Source of the DNA: Aphrophora alni
Taxonomy: Eukaryota > Arthropoda > Insecta > Hemiptera > Aphrophoridae
Reading direction: 5' to 3'
Assembly: GCA_963513935.1 (NCBI GenBank)
Contig: OY740768.1
Span: forward strand, 66,328,231 to 66,392,230
Length of the DNA: 64,000 bases
The notes under the pieces are model-generated. The model was given only the letters and a program-made list of their open reading frames with translations. It did not search any database and was not told where the DNA came from. Below, piece by piece: positions 34,441 through 46,859 of the stretch (position 1 is its first letter; every line of letters starts with the position of its first letter). Made by a program: the position numbers and the translations under genes.

Positions 34441-37400
34441 GTCCATGGTTCATTTGCACTTGTGTTCACTGAACTGAATTTTTAATGAACGATTCATTTT
34501 GGTATTTTTTATTTGGTTTTGAGTATGGATGAATGAGAAATTTATTTTGATATATTACTTAAAATTTATGTTTTTCTGTAAACTCTCAATTTCGACATTA
34601 TTAACGACACGTTATCTGTACAAAAACTTGGATAAATTAATTTTTTGTTTATCAATCTCGGCTCTCGGAATGAGTAGGTGAAGTGCCTCTAAGATTTAAT
34701 ATATGTGAAAAAATAAGCGAAATTATGCAAATAAACCTAAAAATTAGAGAAAATGAAATATTATTTTTAAGCCGAATAAACAAGTCAAAATAAAGCAATC
34801 TTCGTATATTACTAATCTCCATATAAAACAGACCAAACACTAATGTCCTCAAGATTTATCGAATCTATGTTCAGATCACATATCGTATCGTTTCTAGCTG
34901 TAAAGTCAAAGAGCTCAGGATGAATTGAAAGTCAATGGATGAAATATCGAAGCTGCCAGTTCAGAATCTGTAATTTATCTGTGCTGGACCTAGTTGAACA
35001 CCAATACAATTAGGAAGCAACAAATGAGTTTGTAAAGAACACCATTAAGTTAGATTCTTAGCCTTGGTCAGTAGATGAATACTTGTTGGTTAGGGTCGTC
35101 TACTAAATACCTCTAATTTATTGTAGCCTTCAAACTGGCTTATTGATTGCCTATAACATATCTTAACCCCAAAACATATTCCAACTTTTCATTACATTTT
35201 AATTTCGTGCAGCAGAGTAATAGAGATATTTCATAAACTAAACTTGTCTTACTTAAATATGTATTTGTGATAATATATATATTTTTTTCAATATTTTACT
35301 ATTTGTTACTACTTGCACGAAACATTTTAAAAATAATATCTATTAATTTTGCAAAAATAATAATTTTTAAATAGAAAGTTCAAATGTGAGAAAAAAAAAC
35401 AAGACACTAACAAGTTAACGTTATAAGACTTGAATTTCTATTTTATTGGTCAAACTATTTTTTACAATAGTATTCACTTTAAAAAAATCAGTTTAACAAC
35501 TGCACGTTTGAAAGGGCGTGCAAACTCATTCCTCATAAAGAGTTTCTACTATAAAGAGTTGAAAACTTATACAATGTTGAAGATACAATGTTAAATAACG
35601 CTTTATAATGGTAAGACTCTAATTTTATCAAATTTAGAAGACAAATTTTGGGATTTTTAACACAGATTTACAATTAACAACATACAGGTAAGAAAGTTTT
35701 TCCGAGATACCCTTTAAAACTAGTCTCCAATTTGAAATTCACCAAATAATCCTTGTAACTAACTAGTCCAAACTTTTTTAATGACGTTCCTAAATATAAA
35801 GAAGATTTCGTTTTGTGTTAAACGAAAATTAACAATGTTCACGTCAAATATAAATATATTTGACCAACCTCCTCACCAAGTTAATTTAACTTTAATTTAC
35901 AGAAAACGGGAACATAATGTGGTAGCATTTATTGTTCGAAAGACCAAAATGAGCATAATTAATGAAAGGGAGGTTGATTTGAGAGAATGGGGGTTTCTCT
36001 AACTGTCACAGTTTTTAATCTTCTTCAGTTCATTGATATAACTTAATACAAAGAACAAACTCAAAATACAAATTGAATAAATTAAACCAACACTGAAATA
36101 ACTTGTTTTTAAACGTATGTGCTTTATGAATCAATACATGTAGACATAAATTACGTAGAATATAAACTATTAATTTAACAGAAAACTGTCTTCCCCATGA
36201 ACTGAACAAAACGAGGTTCAGTTCCACTGGGACATTGTCCCTTGGGTGAAGTTTAATATCAGCATCGCCTATATTGTTGCATTTTTCACATGCAGTGCGC
36301 ACATTTGTTAATATTATTAAAATTTGTACGAGACAGTTGTGGGAAAACTGTCGTACGTTTTTATTATCTTCTCTTTAATATGGTTGCTAATTGGTGTCGT
36401 GCGTTTGTTATCATTACCACGTTATAATGTTCTCATGTAGAACGTTCCTTACTCCCTGATGCTATTTGTCTGGACTAAGTTTTTAATGTGTGGTCATTAA
36501 ATATAATAATGCGTACGCATACTAACAAGTCCTAAAGAGACATGAAACAATTTTATTTTGTTCTCCCAATAGAGGGAACAGCGTGATTTTTTTTACTTTG
36601 AATTTTCATTTTTTATCGTGATTTTATAAGATGGTTGCAAGACGTGTTTGTCTGACGTAAGAACAGACATTCAACAATTCCCCCACCCCAACTAAAATAA
36701 ATAGGAGAAATGTCTATCTGCTGATATTCGGTGTCGTGCCAAACTGTTTTGGACCTTTATGTACTAGAATCAGAATTATAAAATAATTGTTATTTTATGT
36801 TTTTCACTTAGAATATATTGCTTCTATATACGTCAATTTTAATCTTATAACCTAAGTACTTTAACACAATAATACAACTAGAGCGATATTAATATTTTTA
36901 AACACGTAGATTTGGTCTAAAGCATTGTTTTTGCCCCGTGTAAACCAGAACTGGCATAAATTAAAAGCTCGCTATCTCAAAATTAGATAAACAATCTTGA
37001 CGTGACAATAATTCGTTCGTGCGGTTTAAGAAACCTACCAATAAACACTAAACCATAATTATGGTCTCTATCTGTAACCTTTTTACAATGTTGCTTTTTT
37101 CTAAACTAGCCGTCGTTTTCCAAACTCGTTAAATATTATTATCGTACAATTTCAAAGACAACTTGTATTCTTCGCTAGCTTTGGAGCTTTGTAGTTCCGC
37201 TGCGTAATTAATTTCTTGAAAAAGTATTTCTTGCGTCTGAAGAAGACAACCGAGCAAAACCTGACAAATTCAAAGATGTTCTAAACTTAAAACATTGAAT
37301 TAACACTTCAGATTAAAGTTAAAGGTCAAGAAAGGGGACCGAAAATTCCATCGCACTGGAAGAACCTCTCTCAAGTTTTCCAGTGGATCACGCGCTGATA

Positions 37401-37728
37401 GGTTAGGTATAAAGCAGATGTTTTTCCTTAATTTATGCGAACTTCTTGAACTAATATTATTTTTTGAAATAACTCAATTCCTAGTGCAGTGATCATTTTA
37501 CATTTTAAATATATTTTAGATTTTTTTAAAATGAATTGAAAAATATCTTTTACTTTAACATAAGCTATCGTGAAATATATATATTTTTTAATTAGAAAAT
37601 TAACATTTATTTAAAAGATTTTTACCGACTGCTCTGACCTTTAAAATGGTTTGTATTTCGAACATTATTATTCTAATAATCTGTTCACGTTTTTAATATT
37701 TTCCTTGTGAGTATTAAATCCGATATTG
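34441..37728. other. AT-rich non-coding stretch, nothing recognised
   Basis: About 3.3 kb with only chance ORFs (34652..34852 -, 35781..36002 +, 36030..36302 -), none with a domain. No recognised repeat. Confidence 0.55.
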
Positions 37729-37755
37729 CGTTTGGGTCTACGAAAAACCCAAACG
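37728..37755. repeat. 9-bp inverted repeat hairpin
   Basis: CGTTTGGGT, nine bases, then ACCCAAACG: a perfect but short stem. No rho-like or other known function is implied in this eukaryotic context. Confidence 0.4.
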
Positions 37756-40700
37756 GTTCATAATAATCACGAAAAATTAACGGTGATTTTCTTCAATAGA
37801 TAACACATGAGGTACAAATTATGACGGAGGAGTTGTGACATACATTTTTGCAATTTATGTTTTCACGTTTAATTTGTGAAATTGTTTTTTCGTAAACAAA
37901 TGAAAATGGATGTTAATTCTCAATGACTCTTGTTTGTAGGAGACCATATGTTTTCTGCCATACATAGTTAACTTTGGGGCAAATATTACAGAATCTCACA
38001 TCGTAAGTTATTTCTTCGGTGTGCACACATTCAAGGTCAAATCTTTTCAGCACGTTAATGAGCTGTAACTGTGGAAACTATTTATAGTCAAAAATAACTT
38101 TAAAGTCATTGTTATATTCAGGACTATCAATCTTTGGAATTCAAACTATTAATAATAGGTTTTGCACAAACTTTATTAAGTGAATTCTCATACGAACACA
38201 TATATAGTAATAATCATATGGCTCAATAGCTCATGGAGGCGCCTAACTAGACGGTTTTTCAATCGGATAACGTGTGGTCAGTTCATCGAGTACTTCTTAT
38301 AATTTTAACCTCCAACCAGCATTAGCTCCTAATCACAGCTCCTCATTTTACCATACAATGCTGAATCAATTTTCCATAACTTTTTGAATCAAATGAGGGC
38401 GCTATCACTAAAATCTATATCACATTTAAATTTAAAACAATAGTTCAAATATGCGAAATGTTCGATAAACATCAACACATTTCCTTATTATTTCGTTAAC
38501 ACAATTCTTCAACACCGCTCCTTCAAATCAACAACACGTGGCACAAATTAACCCCCAATTATTGTACACTGTAAAGCAAAAGGGGAACCAATATTTAACC
38601 GCTTTATAATTGTATTTGTTGTTTAAAGCTGTGTTTAGTTGTGTCACCTGTATTCTACGTGAGTTTGACAAATTAATTAAATCCTCTGGCACTTGTCACG
38701 TTTCATAATCCGCATCCCTCCGCCTCTTCCAGGCGTCCCCTGCAGGAATGTGGGATTACTGTGACACGATCACATGGCGCCCCCTCCCCCGACATCACAT
38801 TGATTCGTTTTTACCCATCCTAGTTAACGTAACAAGTTTCATATTTTGGTTTGTGCGTTGCATTCTAAATCAGTTAAGAGTCAGTTATAAATCCTTCTCA
38901 CTTACTGGGTGTGTAAAAAGAAACAAACACTTATTACTTAAAATTTTGACTTTGTTTTGGAGGGAGTGTTCTTTGTCATAATTATATCTTGAAACCTAAT
39001 CGTTTAAAAATTGGGGTTGAAAAAGAGTTATAAAATGAACACGTGATTATCACGCATTATCTTAAACACAGTTGGTTTATAACATTCAAAATTTTGTATT
39101 ATGATACAATATAGATGTCTTAAGGAATTACTAGATTTTGGTAAAAATCGTTTATGGATTTGTTTTAATATTGAAGATCAGATTTTTATGAAATACTAAA
39201 TATGTAGGCCTACCTTTTTTGTAAAATTAAGTTAGAATTGGACATAATTGTACTGTTTGCATACTTCATAAATGTATATTTTGTTATTAACAAATTTTGA
39301 TGAAATTTATAGGCCTAATATTTAAATTTTTAGATTAAGAGTTAGAATTTAAAATGTGATTTTACATAAATTGATCACATATACCGTGAAGCTCCAATGT
39401 ATAATTCTTAACATGATAGTATTAACAAACTTTCAATTCTTAATAAAAACTCTGTTCGTTTGAAACTAAAAATGGAAATATATTTTTTAAGTTGTGGTGT
39501 AAATTGTCGCGTGATATTTGTACTGAAGCGCTTTTCTTTGTAAGCAGGAACTCCGGGACCCAGCGGGATATTCCACGTGGTCCCTGAGGTCACTGTACTG
39601 ATGCTATGTTATAAACCTTTTTAATATGAAATGAAATATGTTGCTTCATGTTGCATTATTATACACATTAATCATTGTTTTGTAATTATGTAAAACCTAT
39701 TGTTTGGTTTATTTATAACACGAAATATTTACTTTATTTTATCAGTGTGTGTCTTTAAATAACTGATTCTGGATTCGATATATAGGTTTAACAAAATATA
39801 TACAAACAGAGCGATTTTATGTTTGGGTGTGCTTAAGACTCTGCGAGAGTCAAATAGAATTTTAAGTTGACATCTACAAATTCCTATATTTTACGGGTTG
39901 ATTCCATTCGTGTACTAAGTTATAAACCTTGTTAACTGTTCCATTTCTTGAATTTAGAAAGTGAAACGTAATTTATTGTAATAAATATAAAATCTGAGAT
40001 TGTTTTCTATATTTTTAATAAATTGTTATGATCATTGATATTTCTATAAATCTATAATGACGGAGGTGGAGCAGAGTCAAAAGACAATTAAAGTAATGAT
40101 TTAATTTGGGCGTAGGCCTACCAGATTTGAGACATTTTAATTTTAGCCGTCATTTTCATAAAAAATGTTACATCTCAGTATCAATTAAAGAACTATCACT
40201 TGCTATTTTAATTCATTCGTATATATTTTGTTCAAGTGACCCACTTTAGATGAGGTATATATAATACAAGTCAAACAAATTAACTATGAAAATATATAAA
40301 TATAAAAAGATAGACCACGCAGTCAAGTACAAATAGACACATCGCGAAAGAGTCCATACAAATAACTAGGATACAATTTTAAACAACATTAACATTAAAT
40401 ATTGTAAAACACTAAGAACATTAGTTGAATTATCCTTTCTACAGTGACATGACCTCAGAATGTTCAGTTAAATGTTAATTTTGTGGTCAAATAATACGAA
40501 TTTGAGATTGTTTGTTTATGTACGTATTATGGACCTGCTAGGCTTTGATATTTGCTTTGATTTTTCACTTGAAGTAACTTTATATTTTAACCAGGAATCA
40601 AAGAATAGTGAAACACAAACTACGTAGTTTTGTTATTTGAAACCCTTCTCCATGTTTGAGACTCATGTGAAAGGACACTAAAACGGATACAAATTGATGT

Positions 40701-41649
40701 TACGTGTATGTTTTTGAAACTACAGTCTGTGTATACAATACTTTATATTACTATGTATAGCGTATCTGTGTGTACGTGCTATCCAATGGAACTGTCTCAT
40801 CACGTCAACCAAATGATCAGACTACTACGCCAAGGCAATCAGAGCTTATTGTCCCCGTTCAAGTCTAAGGGAACGCACAATTCGTCCAATCAAATATGCC
40901 GTACTTCATTCCGTTGTTTTCTTGACGCCTTTGATCAACATTTCGATATTGATTTTATGTCAGAATTAATTAACGCTTAAACTCAACATTTAACTCAAGT
41001 CTCGAGTTTCCCGGTTGTTACAAACTTGGAACAAACATCCTTCGTAGTGAGTCTGATATCTTGAGTTTTAGACTGAAAACTTTAATATAATTACGAATTT
41101 TAATTTCTTAGTTTCCCCCCACACACGTAGTTGGCGTGTTGTTATGTAGTCGTACCAATTTCTCATTTTTAATTTAATGGTTTGAAGAAATTAAAAGGGA
41201 AATAAATGACGTACCAACACTACAATACATTTTTACTCGTACATTTTCTCAGAAACACACAAACATTTAAAAAATGTCAACACATGATAAAGTGGCTGAT
41301 AAGACGGAAGGACTCATGGAGGCGAAATATGGAGAGAGAGTTGCGATTAACGAGAAGAGGTACAGATGATAGCGCCAGACAGGGTGTGGTGGAGGTCCTT
41401 CGTTTCTGGCCAATGTTCCTTTTTTGAACAACCTTTCGATACACTTTGTCCCTTGCAGACTTCGCTGTGTTCATGTTTAAATCAAAATTTGTGAATAACT
41501 TGGAACTCTGCCGAATTTTCAACCACTTTGCTCATATCGGCTTTTCAGCCCTAATGTATCACGTAGTTGATAAAATTTTTAAATCGTCTAAATTTCCTTA
41601 GTTTACTTCTCATATTTGATTTAAATCGAGTTTTGAACGATAAAATGCT
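37756..41649. other. Non-coding stretch with a few GC-richer patches
   Basis: No convincing gene. Three patches stand out from the AT background. 38690..38815 includes CGCCCCCTCCCCCGAC and CCCTGCAGGAATG. 40780..40915 has GTCCCCGTTCAAG. 41285..41405 has GGCGAAATATGGAGAGAGAG. Each has acceptor-like or donor-like words nearby, but no frame gives a recognisable domain. They could be regulatory DNA or unrecognised small exons. ORFs at 38748..38981, 39408..39593, 40708..40980 and 41206..41522 are not called as genes. Confidence 0.45.
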
Positions 41650-41720
41650 ACGAGTTATTAATCTTTATTTTGAAAGAAAATTATATATAAATCGGTAGAT
41701 CCAATTTTGAGAACATTTGA
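41650..41720 (+). repeat. Dispersed repeat family R, small fragment
   Basis: Holds TTATTAATCTTTATTTTG and the module core ATCGGTAGATCCAATTTTG (41682..41715), in the same order as in the longer copies, with several substitutions. Confidence 0.5.
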
Positions 41721-41897
41721 ACATAATTATAAAAACTTAAGTAAATAAGATCAACATTTATTGGATGATAAATATTTTAGATAAGCTGTTTTACTATCAT
41801 ACGGTTTAACTTGCAATTTATTGTTTTTAATATTAATGATCATATTACATGAAAAATAAACACCCAGTAGTGAGTGCCCGGACGATGCGTGTACATA

Positions 41898-41970
41898 TAA
41901 CAATTGAGGATGATGACTTAGTCATTAAAATGTTGTTTTGAATATATAAAGTGTTTATTGTGACAAATTC
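41898..41970 (+). repeat. Retroelement-like 3' tail, copy 1
   Basis: TAACAATTGAGGATGATGAC, GTCATTAAAATG and ATAAAGTGTTTATTGTGAC match 49463..49539 block for block. The pattern GATGATGA, a short gap, then AATAAAGTGTTTRTTGTG resembles the 3' untranslated ends of some arthropod retroelements (recollection, not searched). AATAAAG/ATAAAG may act as the poly(A) signal. No coding part adjoins it. Confidence 0.45.
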
Positions 41971-42726
41971 TATTTTTCCTCCCTTTTTTTCTTTTCTTAT
42001 TCGGTGAATACTCATCTTGTAATTAAAACCAATATTTATTTATTCTTTTAAGACATGTTATCCAAGGCATTTTTCATTTGTTTTAATTTCATACTTTAGT
42101 AGACATTTGTATAAAAGTTCGCGAAATATTAGTTAAAACTGAAAAATCAATCATTACAATTAAAGACAGCTCGTATCATATAACAAAGTTTTATTACACT
42201 AATGAATAAAACGAATTATTTTATATAACTTAGGAAATCCCTTCAACTGAAATATAAAGGCGAAAAATCCTGGATTATTACAAACTTGTAAAACTTTTCT
42301 CATCTAACACATAAATGAAACAACTGATGCGAATACTGCTGACGAATATTGTCAGATATACAAGTCAAATAATAACTTGAGAGTAGTTCTGATTTTAATC
42401 TGGAAACAAAAGCACCAAGTCAAACAGTGACAACTTGTGTGTACTTTATCAAATAGAAAATATAATATGAACACTGCACTATTTTCAAGAAGTATTATAT
42501 ACTTTGTATGAGAACTTAAATAGAACATTACAATAACTCGTTATAAGAGTGACTGAGACTAAGATAGACTAAATTAATTCATTTAAATTACAATTTTCAG
42601 AACATACAAACAGTTATTAGCCATATCTGTATGTATGTCACGACTTCTGTATTAGGGAATTTGATATTTACACCAACATTTAAATTTTGAAGCATTAATG
42701 ATATCTTCAATTCTTAATTGTTTGCG
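41971..42726. other. AT-rich non-coding stretch, nothing recognised
   Basis: No ORF, exon or repeat recognised before the minisatellite begins. Confidence 0.55.
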
Positions 42727-43816
42727 TTGCATACGTACTTTCGAGTGTTCCGCACATATTTGTTAATTGTTCTTCACATAATTTTCAAGTATTCTGTACT
42801 TTTTGCTTAAGAATTCCGCTCATACTTCTTTAATGTTTCGCTTATACTCTTGAGTGTTACAAAGATACTTTTAGTATACCGCACATAATTTTCTCTCTAG
42901 CGTTCCGCACATACTCCTTCACCAGACGCCACATATTTGTTTAATGGTTCCCACACACTTTTTGAATGTTCTACACTTATTTCTTAAGTGTTTCAAACAT
43001 ACTTCTTGGGCGTACCGTATGTACTGGTTGAGTGTTCCACACTTACTTCTCAAGTGTTTTGCACATACTTCTTGAACATACCGCACATTCTTCTGTGTTC
43101 TGCACATATTTTTAAACTATTTCGCACATACTTGTTGATTGTTCCACACATACGTTTTAACTGTTCCTCGCAATTTTCCAAAATTATTCATACATATTGC
43201 TTGAAAATGCTGCACACGTTCCTCAAGTATCTCACCATATTTCTCGAGTGTCTCACAATATTTCTCGAGTGTTCTGCGCGTATTTATCAGGTCTTTAGCT
43301 TATACTTGTCGAATGTTCCACTCATACTTCTTGTGTATTGCTCATACATATTGCTCGAGTATGCTACACACATTTCTCGAGTATCTCACGACATTTCTCG
43401 AGTGTTCGTAATATTTCTTCGGTGTTCTACACATATTTATCAGGTCTTTCCCACATACTTATCGATTATTCCACAGATACTTTTTGGTGTTCCTCATCAA
43501 TTTCCTGAGTACTCCATACGAATTTATCGAGTGTCCAGCACACTTTTCTCGAGTGTTTCGCAATATTTCTTCTGTGTTCTACGCGCATTTCTCAGGTTTT
43601 TCGCACATACTTTTGATTGTTCCGTAACAACTTCTGCAGAGTCTGCAATTGCTTTTCAAGTGTCCCGCACATATTTCTCGATTGTCACGTAAAACTGCAC
43701 GAGTGTTTTTCATATGCCTCTTGAGTGCTCTGCACATATATCTTGAGTGTAACACACGTACCTCTCGAGTATTCTACACGAAATTCTTTAGTGTTCCGCA
43801 CATACATCAATTTGTG
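42727..43816. repeat. Minisatellite, ~22-bp unit, ~153-bp higher-order period
   Basis: Around 49 degenerate tandem units of 20-24 bp. The unit begins TTCCGCACATAC and ends CTCGAGTG; many units keep the CTCGAG core. From about 43117 seven units form a larger block repeated about 3.5 times. TATTTATCAG recurs at 43281 and 43434, and CATTTCTCAG at 43586 (spacings 153 and 152); TACATATTGC recurs at 43191 and 43345 (154). The unit has no stop codon in any forward frame, so a 22-bp step keeps a frame open and creates a 234-codon ORF (42988..43692, +) and shorter ones at both ends. No ATG context, signal peptide or domain supports translation, so I treat the ORF as a by-product. Confidence 0.93.
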
Positions 43817-45599
43817 TATAAGAGTTGTCAGTTTTCAAAAATAAGAAAATTTATTTTGGCAATTTATATTAATGAAGTTTTTATATGTAAAAGGGAAATG
43901 TAATCTGTTACTTTGAAAAAAAAAAATAGCTTAATACTATAAATTGTAAGACAGAAAACAAAATATATCACATTAATATTTTCCATTTTTTTAGCACACT
44001 TTACATTTATACGATATTATAAAACTATGAAAATTGTGAATTGTTTACAAATATTCCATTACAGTACAGTACGTAAAATAATGCGCATCGTCATCAAATT
44101 TCTTATTCTCACGGTCGTGTAGTTCCTCGCGTGCTTGGTATAAGTGTACCATGACGGCTAAACACCACTTTACGGCGGCGTGTCTTTACAAAAAATAAAA
44201 TACTTAAACTTGGAGTTGTCCTCCTGAAAGTGCCATTTATATCTCACTTCACAACAAAATAAGCTTAATTTGTTTTTACCTGTGACCTTTTAAAATAATG
44301 TTGCTTCTTTTATCAGCCGCTCACCAATTTCAACTGGTCACGAAAAGTTCGGTAATGAGCCTCGAAAACAACATTTATTAACACTAAAACCAATCAATTA
44401 CCTGATTTTTATTGTAAATTAGCCTTGTTAACTTCGTATGGTGTAATATCAGGGTCAGCAAGATCATGTTCAAACGCTTGATCGCGTCGCAACTGTTAGA
44501 TTAATAGTGTTAAATTGTTAATAGAGTTCCGAGGTGAATATTACATGTAGGTGGCGGCAGGGGAGTGAGTGAGTACGTTTATAGGTCATTGTGACGAAAG
44601 TGTGTGTGGAGACAAAGGGCATAGAGAAGAAACTCGAAAAGAAAATTTGTGTTGCCGTAATATTTAATTATTTTTCAATTTATGCATTTAGAAATAAAAT
44701 TCTTCAAACGATAATTAGTTTCAGCGTGTTTAAATAATAGTAGTTGTGTAAATGAAAACTAATATTTTAAAATTACCATCAAACGATAGTCATGTCACCT
44801 TTTTACAAATTAATAAAATCATGAATATAAAAGAAAATGTTGGTAACATAATCTAAATATCTAAACAAAACGTATTGTTTTCGGACCCAATAATTTAATG
44901 CATATAAACTGGTATATTGGTCGACAGCATTTAAACACGTTATACGTAACCGGCCACACGTTCACTACTTGTTTGTATGCAATTGCAACATTGAATTTGA
45001 AGAGAAGAAGTCCCATATCATACAGTAATTTGAGGCTTCAATATGTGGATCGAACAGTTGTAGTTTTGTGGGTTCGGTTCTGAATGCGTTAGTATGGGAT
45101 GATTTGAGTTCTTTGTTTAATTTCGTAGGAGAGGTGGAAAATCTTCAAAAGACAAGGATTCAGGATTGTTTTCCCGTGTACCAAACTGGTAACCTCATTC
45201 CATGTACTTGTCGAGAAGATATAATAGTGAAAAAATCAGAACTTTATATACCACACGATTAGCAAGACAAATTCCTAGCTGGGATGGAGTCCAGGCAAGG
45301 ATAACCCCGCGTCAGATCATGCATGATCTCTGAATGGAGTGTTGTGTAGATGAAGGAGGCGATTACCTTACGACACCATGTTGTTATTTTAATATGAGAT
45401 TGCGCTGCATGAATCATCTTCTCTGCTGTCTACTCGAAACTGAAAAAAAAACATGCAAAAGAGGTATGCAACCGCATACTGATTGCTGCAGCTGCAAGAT
45501 AAAAAAAATAGTATTATGGAGTTGCAAGCGATATCTGCTCCTGGACTACTGAAGGTCTTGTCGCATGCATCTACGTTGTGTCTACCGCTTCTGAAACAG
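43817..45599. other. Non-coding stretch, partly GC-richer
   Basis: No gene recognised. 44095..44190 and 44540..44640 are GC-richer than the flanks. From about 44900 the composition is more balanced up to the retrotransposon, so the element's 3' untranslated region could extend into here on the minus strand, but no homologous feature or poly(A) tail confirms it. Short ORFs at 44898..45083, 45068..45262 and 45334..45552 (+) have no recognisable motif. Confidence 0.45.
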
Positions 45600-45639
45600 A
45601 TCTGATAGGCATAAAAATTAGTACGGTCAAAGTAATAAG

Positions 45640-46220
45640 GGTGTGATGGGCATTTCCGAACCAGCAGGAGGTCTGTCATGGGTTAGAGACAGCGGTCGTC
45701 TGTGTTTATCAGATGTTGTTTTGTATCCGCCAAGTGAGGAATTTAGTGTAGATGTGGAGTGTGAGTGAGCTCCCTTGTAAAGGTTTACTGCTAAATATTG
45801 TATGTCTTGTTTGAGAAAAGGTACATTCAAGTCTTTCTGTTTTGGTTTAAATTTGGTGCACATTGGCGCTTTAGTCACTATTCTCAAAACCTTATTGGAA
45901 TAGTTGTAGTCTTCAGATGTAGATGTTCCCATCGTGTCCCCATACGGGAGCAGCATATATAGGTATACTCATGACCTATATAACATTGTTCTCAATGAGA
46001 GAGAACTTGTTCTGTTGAGCAATAGCTACAACTGGTAGAGTCTTATATTTGCTCTTTTAAGAGTGTAGTTTAAGTGGGTTGGCCATGTCAGTTTCCTGTC
46101 CAGGATGACCCTTAGATACTTAACTTGATCTTTGTATTTTTTCGCTGAATAAGAGTAGAGGTGTGTTAAGTTTGATTGTGCGTCCTTTGGAAAGCACCAG
46201 TGCCTGGCACCTGGACACAT
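45640..46220 (-). pseudogene. Retrotransposon ORF2, post-RT (thumb/C-terminal) remnant
   Basis: The 46220..46026 frame contains VKYLRVILDRKLTWPTHL, the well-known segment just after the RT catalytic motif in jockey-type elements (usual form YLGV-LDRKLTW--H). The 45956..45627 frame continues with NKVLRIVTKAPMCTK and DLNVPFLKQDIQYLA, matching the C-terminal region that precedes the end of ORF2. A frame break and a gap of about 70 bp separate the two. No intact ORF. Confidence 0.82.
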
Positions 46221-46224
46221 TCAC

Positions 46225-46600
46225 TTTTACTCTCCAGGTTATGAGGCATGGCTCAAGGCTATTTATAGCTTACTCTGTATTATATGTGGTTGCCATGACT
46301 GTACTGATATCGCGCTATCATATGCCACATTGGTGTTTTCAAATGTTGGAATGGAATGTCATTGATGTAGATATTGAACAGCACAGGCCCAATGTGGGAC
46401 AATGGCCAGTATTGTTCTCAGTGTAGATGTTGTTTGGTCTACATCAACTCTAAACTTACAGTCGGACAGATATGATTTAGTATTATGGATTATCCTGTCT
46501 GGGAAGTTGTAGTATCTTAATTTGAGACCATTATGTCACACTCTATCGAAGGTTGGTTGAAAAGCAAGCTCGAGGTGTTAGCAAAGAAATTTACCTTGTC
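46225..46600 (-). pseudogene. Retrotransposon ORF2, reverse transcriptase palm remnant
   Basis: One minus-strand frame from about 46560 reads FDRV-stop-HNGLKLRYYN through SYLSDCKFRVDVDQ, the RT motif A region (the Asp of FDRV, 46539..46550, is the first catalytic residue). A frameshift then leads to GPVLFNIYINDIP (46390..46352). The catalytic YADD box, at about 46329..46312, reads VAYDSA, so the second aspartate is replaced by serine and the enzyme would be dead even without its frameshifts. Confidence 0.85.
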
Positions 46601-46689
46601 ATGTGGGTCAAAAACTGATCTCCTATTTGAGTCGTATCTGGAGAGGATTTATTGTCGTAGGTGGAACACATTGTAAACAGTGAATTTAT

Positions 46690-46850
46690 CTTATATCTTT
46701 AAGTGAGTTTCAGTGAGTAAAGTTATTTGGTTACTTTTGAAATTTTGATAAAGCTCTTTTGATATACTTTTGCAAATAGCAAAGAAGTTCTAACTTTTTA
46801 TGTTTAATGCCATTGGCGTTCCAGAACAAAACTGGCAAATTACTATCCAT
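46690..46850 (-). pseudogene. Retrotransposon ORF2 start, endonuclease N-terminus remnant
   Basis: ATG at 46850 opens a 39-codon frame, MDSNLPVLFWNANGIKHKK and on, then a stop. WNANGI at residues 10-15 is the metal-binding Asn motif at the start of APE-type endonucleases of LINEs. LTETHLK follows in another frame at about 46717..46697; its Glu is the next catalytic residue of the same fold. Everything beyond is missing. The start is well placed because jockey ORF2 proteins begin only a few residues before this motif. Confidence 0.82.
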
Positions 46851-46859
46851 TATTGATTG

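Noticed and set aside
38690..38815. GC-rich patch as an exon with CCCTGCAG acceptor
   Set aside because: No frame gives a recognisable peptide and no matching donor stands out.
42988..43692. Longest ORF in the window (234 codons) as a gene
   Set aside because: It runs through the 22-bp minisatellite, whose unit is stop-free in all forward frames; no domain, signal or sensible start context.
42727..43816. CRISPR-like array
   Set aside because: Units are tandem and degenerate with no unique spacers; this is a eukaryotic minisatellite.
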